Below, one piece after another: positions 5,764 to 10,990 of a stretch of DNA of 10,990 bases. The stretch's first letter is position 1, and the number at the start of each line of letters is the position of its first letter. This DNA is from Pseudomonadota bacterium (lineage in GTDB: Bacteria; Pseudomonadota; Gammaproteobacteria; Acidiferrobacterales; Acidiferrobacteraceae): NCBI GenBank assembly GCA_021797365.1, contig JAJZZU010000056.1, forward strand, positions 1 to 10,990. The letters are read 5' to 3'. Position numbers and translations under genes: made by a program. The notes under the pieces were generated by a model, which did not search any database, was not told the DNA's origin, and was given only the letters and a program-made list of their open reading frames with translations.

Positions 5764-6615
5764 TCAGGCACTGCGGATGGGGATGACGGGACGGCCTTTG
5801 GATGGAATAGACGGGGGCGGCGCGCCCGGTGGGACCCACGCCTGACCATAGACGACTTCGTAGGTCACAGGCAACCGTCCGTCCTGGCGGAAGCCTTCAT
5901 AGGCCTGTTCGAAGCGCCGATAGCGCCCCTTGCCCGTGAGCCCGGGGAAACGGGCTGCTGCGGCATTATGCGCCCCGATACGCTTTAAATCGCGCAAGGC
6001 AGCACCTACCGACTCGTATGTGAGGGTATAGTGCTCGACATCGAGCACGGGATCCGAGAATCCGGCGTGGATCAGGGCATCCCCCAGGTCATGCATATCC
6101 ACGAAGCTATGCACATGCGGCCGATCATCGACATGCGCCCAGGCATCACGCAGCTCCCGCAAGGTATCGGGGCCAAAGGTGGCAAAGGTCAACAGGCCGT
6201 CCGCGCGCAAGACGCGGCGAAACTCGGCAAAGGCGCGCGGGGCATCCATCCACTGCAGGGCCAGACTCGAATAGATGCAATCGATGCTCTCGGCGCGCAG
6301 AGGCAGGTCGTGGGCGTCCGCAACCCACACCGGGCTTGGACGCCACAGCACCCGACGATGGCGCGCGGCGCAAGCCATCGCCCATGCGATATCGCAGGCC
6401 AGCACTCGCGCCTTACGAAACCGGCGGCGCAGTCGGGGAAGGGCGTAGCCGGTGCCGGTGCCCACGTCGAGTAAAGTGGCGGGCTCGATACGCAACCATT
6501 GAAAGCGACTCAAGAGCTCATCTGCCACAGTGCGCTGCAAGACTGCACTCTCGTCGTAATGGCGCGCCGCGCGATCGAAGCTGTGGCGGATGGCCCCGGG
6601 GCTTAGGTCATTCAT
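5764..6615 (-). CDS. bioC: Malonyl-ACP O-methyltransferase BioC
   Basis: A 283-residue S-adenosylmethionine-dependent methyltransferase. BioC methylates the free carboxyl of malonyl-ACP so that the fatty-acid enzymes can extend it to pimeloyl-ACP methyl ester. The start MNDLSPGAIRHSFDRAARHYDE matches the family opening (SFdRAA..Yd). Motif I, LLDVGTGTG, is at residues 48-56; the acidic residue of the second strand is in ACDIAWAM (73-80); VADAHDLPLRAESIDCIYSS (98-117), LALQWMDAP (118-126) and FRRVLRADGLLTFATFGPDT (132-151) are characteristic of BioC. Its ATG (6615) overlaps the bioH stop by 8 nt, so it is the last gene of the bioF-bioH-bioC operon. The last 25 or so residues, Pro-rich (PPGAPPPSIPSKGRP), extend past the usual end of the family. 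Confidence 0.95.
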   Translation of the reverse strand: MNDLSPGAIRHSFDRAARHYDESAVLQRTVADELLSRFQWLRIEPATLLDVGTGTGYALPRLRRRFRKARVLACDIAWAMACAARHRRVLWRPSPVWVADAHDLPLRAESIDCIYSSLALQWMDAPRAFAEFRRVLRADGLLTFATFGPDTLRELRDAWAHVDDRPHVHSFVDMHDLGDALIHAGFSDPVLDVEHYTLTYESVGAALRDLKRIGAHNAAAARFPGLTGKGRYRRFEQAYEGFRQDGRLPVTYEVVYGQAWVPPGAPPPSIPSKGRPVIPIRSA

Positions 6616-7327
6616 CGAGGAAATCCCGGATCAGGGCGGCGCTCTGCGGCAGCGCGTTGAGAAATGGCGCATGTCCGCGCCCTATCGCGCATAAACGCGC
6701 GTCGGGCATGAGCGCGGCGGTCGCGCGCGCGGCCTCGATCGAGACGATGGTGTCGTCGATGCCGTGCAACAGGAGCGTCGGCGCGCGCACCGCGCGCAAG
6801 AGCGGGCGGCAGTCGCTTTCTTGAAGCACCGCAAGCCCCTCCGCCAAGGCCTGCGGTTGCGGCACGCCACCGCCTTCGAGATCCGCCATGAGTGCGCGCA
6901 CCTCGGACCGCGCGCCGGCACCGGCCTGCAGGGTCAGGAATCGTCGTAAGGCGGCCTCATGATCGACGGCCAACTGCTTGGCGAAGGCCTGAAAGACCGC
7001 GGGTTCGGTGCCATGAGGCCAATCGTCGGCGCGCACGAAACGGGGCGTGGCACCGATCAGAATAAGCCGGCTTACGCTTTCGGGATGGCGCGCGGCGAGC
7101 GTCAGGGCGATAAGCCCGCCGAGTGACCAACCGAGCCAGGCATGGGCCCCCGGATAACGCGCGGCAAGCCCGGCTGCAAGCGTGTCCGGGTCGAGCGCGC
7201 CCGGCTCGTAGGGCGCCTGTCCGTGGCCCGGCAGATCCAGTGATGCACAGGGTAGCGCCAGGGCCTGCTCAAGCCCGGCAAAGACCCTTCGATTCAGTCC
7301 CCAACCATGCACGAGCAATAGCATCAA
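6608..7327 (-). CDS. bioH: Pimeloyl-ACP methyl ester esterase BioH
   Basis: A 239-residue alpha/beta hydrolase. BioH removes the methyl group from pimeloyl-ACP methyl ester, ending chain elongation and giving the substrate for BioF. The start MMLLLVHGWGLNRRVF carries the oxyanion-side HGWG motif; the nucleophile elbow WLGWSLGGL places Ser at 68; the acid is Asp192 in LLLHGIDDTIVS and the base His219 in IGRGHAPFL. The segments WPHGTEPAVFQAF and RRFLTLQ match the lid region of E. coli BioH. The first strand is slightly short relative to E. coli, which has about 15 extra N-terminal residues. The ATG overlaps the bioF stop (ATGA) and the gene's end overlaps bioC, so translation of all three is likely coupled. 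Confidence 0.94.
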   Translation of the reverse strand: MMLLLVHGWGLNRRVFAGLEQALALPCASLDLPGHGQAPYEPGALDPDTLAAGLAARYPGAHAWLGWSLGGLIALTLAARHPESVSRLILIGATPRFVRADDWPHGTEPAVFQAFAKQLAVDHEAALRRFLTLQAGAGARSEVRALMADLEGGGVPQPQALAEGLAVLQESDCRPLLRAVRAPTLLLHGIDDTIVSIEAARATAALMPDARLCAIGRGHAPFLNALPQSAALIRDFLDE

Positions 7328-8493
7328 GCACTACCCGGTGGCAGGGCCGCGAGCGCGCCAAGGAGGTGCTCGACATCATCACGGGTATGGGCGGCGCTTA
7401 GCGTAATGCGCAGTCGTGCACTGCCGGCGGGCACGGTCGGCGGACGCACAGCGGGCACATGAAGGCCGTGCTCGCGCAACCGCGCGCTGGCGTCGAGGGC
7501 GCGGCCGGCGTCGCCCAGAATGACTGGCTGGATCGGGGTGGATGACGGCAAAACCTGCAGGCCGAGTTGCGCGGCACCCGCGCGAAATTCACGGATGCGC
7601 TCGCCAAGTTCGGTGCGCCGATACTCCTCGGCCACCGCGATCGCGAGGCTGACCTTGGCACAAACCGCTAAGGCCGGTGGCAGGGCGGTCGTATAGATAT
7701 AGGGGCGGGCGGTCTGTACCAGGGCCTCGATGACATCCGTACTGGCCGCCACGAACGCGCCGAACACACCGAAGGCCTTGCCGAGGGTGCCCATGTGGAC
7801 GAGCGCGGGATCGTGACCAAGGCCGTGAGCGGCCGGCGTGCCACGCCCTTGCGGGCCTACGACACCGAAGGCATGGGCCTCATCCAACAAGAGTCCGGCG
7901 CGGTGGGCCTGGGCGAGCGCGAGCAACCCCGGAACATCCGCGGTATCGCCGTCCATGCTAAAGACCCCGTCGCTGGCCACGACCCCACCGGGTGCAGCCG
8001 CGGCCAGCGCGCGCTTGAGGCCTGCGACATCACGGTAGCGGTGCCGGTCGGCCTGCGCAAGGCGCGCCGCATCGATGAGCGAGGCGTGATTGCGCCGGTC
8101 CTCGAAGAGCCGGCCGCGGCGCGGGCATAATGTGGCGACGAGCGCGAGGTTTGCCATATAGCCCGTGGAAAAGAGCAGTGCCCGGGGGGTACCCACGAAC
8201 GCCGCCAGGGCCTCCTCGAGCTCGTGATGTGCCTCGCTGTGACCACCGAGAAGATGCGAGGCGCCGGCCCCCACCCCGTAGCGGCGGGCCCCCTGGCACC
8301 AGGCCTCCACGAGTCGCGGGTCGTTGGCGAGCCCCAGGTAATCATTGCTTGCGAACGACAGCAGGGTCCGCCCATCCACCTGGACCGAGGGGCCCTGCGG
8401 CGATTGCCGGCGCTCACGCCGCCGCCACAGATCCTGATCGCGCAGACGCGCGAATGTCCGTTCCAGAGTGCTCGCGAAAGGATCGCCCGTCAT
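7324..8493 (-). CDS. bioF: 8-amino-7-oxononanoate synthase BioF
   Basis: A PLP-dependent enzyme that condenses pimeloyl-ACP with L-alanine to 8-amino-7-oxononanoate. From the start at 8493 it has 389 residues, close to the 384 of E. coli. Key segments are SFASNDYLGLANDP (47-60), GVGAGASHLLGGHSEAHHEL (73-92), ASDGVFSMDGD (173-183), LLLDEAHAFGVVGPQGRG (201-218, with the PLP-contacting Asp and His), the PLP lysine in HMGTLGKAFGVFGA (Lys239) and RPPTVPAGSARLRITLSAAH near the C-terminus. An in-frame ATG at 8526 would add 11 residues, MLAPPQPRPGP, with no better ribosome site; homology favours the shorter form, but the choice is not certain. It is the first gene of bioF-bioH-bioC and divergent from the outer-membrane protein gene. 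No bioB precedes it and no BirA-type operator is visible. Confidence 0.95.
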   Translation of the reverse strand: MTGDPFASTLERTFARLRDQDLWRRRERRQSPQGPSVQVDGRTLLSFASNDYLGLANDPRLVEAWCQGARRYGVGAGASHLLGGHSEAHHELEEALAAFVGTPRALLFSTGYMANLALVATLCPRRGRLFEDRRNHASLIDAARLAQADRHRYRDVAGLKRALAAAAPGGVVASDGVFSMDGDTADVPGLLALAQAHRAGLLLDEAHAFGVVGPQGRGTPAAHGLGHDPALVHMGTLGKAFGVFGAFVAASTDVIEALVQTARPYIYTTALPPALAVCAKVSLAIAVAEEYRRTELGERIREFRAGAAQLGLQVLPSSTPIQPVILGDAGRALDASARLREHGLHVPAVRPPTVPAGSARLRITLSAAHTRDDVEHLLGALAALPPGSA

Positions 8494-8571
8494 CGGTCCC
8501 GGTCTCGGTTGGGGAGGCGCAAGCATACGTGGGGGCAGGCGCCCGATAAAGACAGGGGCGACTTTGGGCGG

Positions 8572-8600
8572 TTGGGAAGGCCCGCCACCTTCGCTATCGT
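8572..8600 (+). promoter_or_regulatory. Putative sigma70 promoter of the outer-membrane protein gene
   Basis: TTGGGA (8572-8577) and TATCGT (8595-8600) are spaced 17 nt, each matching 4 of 6 consensus bases. Transcription would start near 8607, leaving a leader of about 24 nt with the ribosome site GAGGAG at 8620-8625, five nt before the ATG. Prediction only; the hexamer matches are moderate. Confidence 0.45.
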
Positions 8601-8630
8601 GCCCTCTCTTGCGACCTCTGAGGAGCCACC

Positions 8631-9284
8631 ATGATACGACGATTCGCTCTCGGTGGTCTGCTGATCGCCGCGCTGTGCGTGCCGGCGTGGGCGGGCGTAG
8701 GCCTAAGCGCCGGCGCCGGAACCCTGGGGCTTGGGCTCACCCTCTCGGCCCCCATCGTTCCGGGATGGGTGGATGCACGCCTATTGGTGAACGGCGGGCG
8801 CATCACGCGCTACGAAACGACCGACGGACTCCGCTATAAGGGTCGGGCGCACTTTCGTAATGCCGCGCTGCTCGCCGACCTCTACCCTTTCGGCGGCATT
8901 TTCCGTGTCACGGGGGGTGTCTATTACGATGATAACCGGGTCGATCTGACGGGCGCGCCCGTAAATGGCGTCTACACCGTCAACGGCTACACCGTGCCGG
9001 CGGCAGCGGTCGGGCCGGTCACGGGCAGGATCACCTATGCGCGTTTCGCGCCCTACCTGGGATTGGGCGTCAGCAATGATGCGCGGCCCGGGTCCGGGTT
9101 CATCTACGGCGTCGATCTCGGCGTGATGTGGGACCGCCCGACGACGACCTTGAATGCCCCGGGCGCCGCCTATGACCCGGCCCTGGCGGCCGAGATCACC
9201 TCGGTGCGCGCCCAGATCGAACAACAGGCGAACCGCCTGAAGGCCTACCCGGTGATCTCCGTGAGCCTCGGCTACCGGTTCTGA
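8631..9284 (+). CDS. Outer-membrane beta-barrel protein, unnamed proteobacterial family
   Basis: A 217-residue exported protein with a signal peptide (MIRRFALGGLLIAALCVPAWA, cut after residue 21) and a strong ribosome site. The mature chain alternates short amphipathic strands with turns (GAGTLGLGLTLSAPI, ARLLVNGGRITRYE, AALLADLYPFGGIFRVTGGV, FAPYLGLGVSNDA, FIYGVDLGVMWDR) and ends in LGYRF; a terminal aromatic residue is the usual signal for outer-membrane barrel assembly. The segments LLADLYPFGG, GGVYYDDN and FAPYLGLG resemble a family of small barrels usually labelled only as hypothetical or outer-membrane protein. About eight strands could fit. A helical stretch just before the last strand (EITSVRAQIEQQANRLK) is typical of that family. 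Its role is unknown. The 3' end overlaps the convergent TPR gene by 13 bp. Confidence 0.85.
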   Translation: MIRRFALGGLLIAALCVPAWAGVGLSAGAGTLGLGLTLSAPIVPGWVDARLLVNGGRITRYETTDGLRYKGRAHFRNAALLADLYPFGGIFRVTGGVYYDDNRVDLTGAPVNGVYTVNGYTVPAAAVGPVTGRITYARFAPYLGLGVSNDARPGSGFIYGVDLGVMWDRPTTTLNAPGAAYDPALAAEITSVRAQIEQQANRLKAYPVISVSLGYRF

Positions 9285-10330
9285 TGCCGCCCCTTGAAGG
9301 TGCGCAGCTGCGTCTGCACAAACCGCGCAAGGACCGGGGGCAGGGGGCAGGCGGCGGCGTGCCGCCAGGCCCGGTAGGCGCGCGTGGTCTGACCCGCGCG
9401 GCGGTCAACGAGGCCGAGGCCCACCCACAACGCCCCGTCACGAGGAAAACGGCGCAGTGCACTGCGGTAGGTCGCGCGCGCCGCGACCTGATCCCCGGCG
9501 CGCCATTGCGATACCGCCAATAGCGCCCAATAGGACTCGCTGTCGACCCCTACCGCACGCACACCGGCGAGTCGCCGCGCGGCAAAGGCCGGCTGGCCGC
9601 GGCGCAGATCGACCTGCGCTAGCAGCAGGGCGGCGGGCAATGCCTGCGGATGCCGCTTCAAGGTTGCGCGCAATACCTTACGGGCGCTACGCAGCCGCGC
9701 CCCCTGGAGGTCGAGGGTAGCGAGCAAAAGCGCCGGGCGCAGGGCCCCGGGATTTAGGCGCAGGGCGAGCTTACAGGCCGCGCGCGCCCGTCCGGCCTGT
9801 CCGTCCTGCAAGGCCAGCACTGCGCTACGGTACGCTGCGCGCGCCCTTTCGGTAGCCGTCAAGGGTGTGCGGCGCCGGGATATCGCCGCCGCCTGCGCTC
9901 GAAACACGAAGTGCGGCCGGGGGGGCGGCGCATGCGCGACCACTACCGGTGCCGGCACCGGTGCGACCGCACCCTTGGCAGACGGGGCCCGGGGGTGAGA
10001 CACGGGGCGTCGCGCCAGCGGCTGAGGCCGCGCGGCGACCAGCGGCGCGCGGGCGCGGGGCGCCGCCACGGTATGGCCAGCCGGCGTGGAACGGGCCACC
10101 AGGGCATGGGCGGCGGCGCCTGCACGGCCCGGGCTGACATACCACCACATGGCGGCCACGATCGCCGCCGCCACCAGCACCCATCCGGTTATCCGCAAAG
10201 GCCATCCAGACCGCTGATCGGTGGTGTCCGAGGCCGGCCGCAGGTCGTCTAGGACCGGCCGCTCTGGCGGGGCCTGGGCGTTGCGTTCACGGGCCTCGAG
10301 GTCACGCAGTACCTTATTGATGAGGCTCAT
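9272..10330 (-). CDS. mshN: MshN-like membrane-anchored TPR protein
   Basis: A 352-residue bitopic protein. The start at 10330 is chosen because its ATG overlaps the stop of the upstream AAA ATPase (ATGA) and gives MSLINKVLRDLEARERN, the conserved opening of MshN proteins; the frame is open to 10396 but that part lies within the ATPase gene. Residues 1-45 are cytoplasmic, a membrane helix follows at about 46-65 (RITGWVLVAAAIVAAMWWYV), then a Pro/Ala-rich linker to about 145 and a run of helical repeats at about 160-325 with TPR-like spacing (AYRSAVLALQDGQAGRARAA, LLLATLDLQGARLRSARKVL, LLLAQVDLRRGQPAFAARRL, ATYRSALRRFPRDGALWVGL). In MSHA-type pilus loci MshN sits next to MshM and acts in pilus biogenesis, probably as a periplasmic scaffold. 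The symbol rests on the N-terminus and the MshM neighbour; the repeats themselves are generic. Confidence 0.8.
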   Translation of the reverse strand: MSLINKVLRDLEARERNAQAPPERPVLDDLRPASDTTDQRSGWPLRITGWVLVAAAIVAAMWWYVSPGRAGAAAHALVARSTPAGHTVAAPRARAPLVAARPQPLARRPVSHPRAPSAKGAVAPVPAPVVVAHAPPPRPHFVFRAQAAAISRRRTPLTATERARAAYRSAVLALQDGQAGRARAACKLALRLNPGALRPALLLATLDLQGARLRSARKVLRATLKRHPQALPAALLLAQVDLRRGQPAFAARRLAGVRAVGVDSESYWALLAVSQWRAGDQVAARATYRSALRRFPRDGALWVGLGLVDRRAGQTTRAYRAWRHAAACPLPPVLARFVQTQLRTFKGRHQNR

Positions 10331-10990
10331 CGGCGTCCCCGGAATGCAAGCCGGAAAAATCCCCCATGCACACGCGCGGCCTCGGTGTCGGCGCATGCCA
10401 GCCGCATGTGCCGAGCGCGCACCACGCTCGAGCCTTCGCCATAGGCGACCATGAGCGATTTGTGGGCGAGGATATTGGCAAGTCGCGGGATGCCCCCGGA
10501 GGCCCGGTAAAGTACACGCAGGGCACGCCTCCCAAACAACGCCGGCCCTTCATAACCCGCCACATGCAGCCTGTGCCGCAAATAATCGTCGGTGTCGCTC
10601 AGCGACAGGGGGGCAAGCCGGCACGAAAAGGCGATGCGCTGGCGCAACTGGCGGACCGAGCGGTCCTCGAGACGCGCATCGAGCTCCGGCTGGCCAAACA
10701 AGACGAACTGTATGAGTTTACGCTTCTCGGTCTCGAGGTTGCTGATAAGCCGCAAAGACTCCAGGGTCGCAACGGGCATGGCCTGGACCTCATCCAGACA
10801 CAACACCACGCGCCGGCCCTGCGCGGCGCTTGCGATCAGATGTTCGGTGAGACTATGCGTGAGGGCATGGGGGCCGTGACCGGGGACCGAAGGGAGCGCG
10901 AGCTCCGTGGCGATCGCCTCCATCAGGGCCAACGGGTCGAGCGTAGGATTGGGGATATAGGCGGTCGTGAATCGGGCATCGGCGGCAAGC
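10327..10990 (-). CDS. mshM: MshM/ExeA-family AAA ATPase, C-terminal part
   Basis: The gene runs off the right edge; 221 residues are in the window, so the N-terminus with its P-loop is missing. The frame enters as AADARFTTAYIPNPTLDP, typical of this family shortly after the P-loop. Walker B is RRVVLCLDEVQAMP (about 10780-10820), followed by LESLRLISNLETEKRKLIQF, the sensor segment VLFGQPELDARL, RQLRQRIAFSCRLAPLS with the likely arginine finger region, and the C-terminal lid ASGGIPRLANILAHKSLMVA. This order closely follows MshM of MSHA pilus loci and ExeA/GspA of type II secretion; the pairing with an MshN-like gene favours MshM. The C-terminus is short and basic (FRLAFRGRR). The stop is coupled to mshN. 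Confidence 0.88.
   Translation of the reverse strand, partial: LAADARFTTAYIPNPTLDPLALMEAIATELALPSVPGHGPHALTHSLTEHLIASAAQGRRVVLCLDEVQAMPVATLESLRLISNLETEKRKLIQFVLFGQPELDARLEDRSVRQLRQRIAFSCRLAPLSLSDTDDYLRHRLHVAGYEGPALFGRRALRVLYRASGGIPRLANILAHKSLMVAYGEGSSVVRARHMRLACADTEAARVHGGFFRLAFRGRR

Noticed and set aside
4970..5839. 289-residue extended acetyltransferase
   Set aside because: The first 106 residues overlap bioC and lack any resemblance to the family, whose normal N-terminus begins at the ATG at 5521.
8494..8630. BirA operator or biotin-responsive site
   Set aside because: No TTGTAAAC...GTTTACAA-type half-sites are visible in the bioF upstream region.

Overview
The window is a high-GC gammaproteobacterial chromosome segment (judged by eye, well above 60% GC), with tightly packed, mostly minus-strand genes joined by ATGA-type stop/start overlaps. 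The BioF-BioH-BioC set and the MshM/MshN pair are typical of Gammaproteobacteria. The species cannot be fixed from the sequence; an environmental lithotroph/acidophile-like lineage is possible but is only a guess.

Region 1 (1-3803, minus strand): five translationally coupled genes in the order VirB2-VirB3-VirB4-VirB5-VirB6 (TrbC-D-E-J-L in Trb naming), the last cut by the left edge. This is the start of a conjugation-type IV secretion operon: pilin, small inner-membrane partner, ATPase, periplasmic minor pilus subunit and polytopic channel protein. It suggests an integrative conjugative element, or a plasmid-derived island. The ATPase has an odd P-loop with Gly where Ser/Thr is expected.

Region 2 (3804-4969): about 1.17 kb without an intact gene. 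It holds several short frames with coding-like composition but no usable start or with an in-frame stop, plus a cluster of inverted repeats. I read it as a decayed junction between the conjugation module and the chromosomal genes.

Region 3 (4970-8526, minus): a stand-alone RimJ/RimL-type acetyltransferase, then the operon bioF-bioH-bioC (transcribed in that order), which covers formation of the pimeloyl-ACP precursor (BioC, BioH) and the first committed ring-assembly step (BioF). bioB is not in the window.

Region 4 (8572-10990): a plus-strand outer-membrane beta-barrel protein, divergent from bioF, with a readable sigma70-like promoter and a strong ribosome binding site. Its 3' end overlaps that of a minus-strand pair, mshM-mshN (AAA ATPase, cut by the right edge, and a membrane-anchored TPR protein), belonging to an MSHA-type pilus locus.

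The most unusual items are the VirB4 P-loop substitution and the 3.8-5.0 kb junction with its decayed frames and TGTCGGC-containing inverted repeats. I did not find convincing evidence for a wholly new system.
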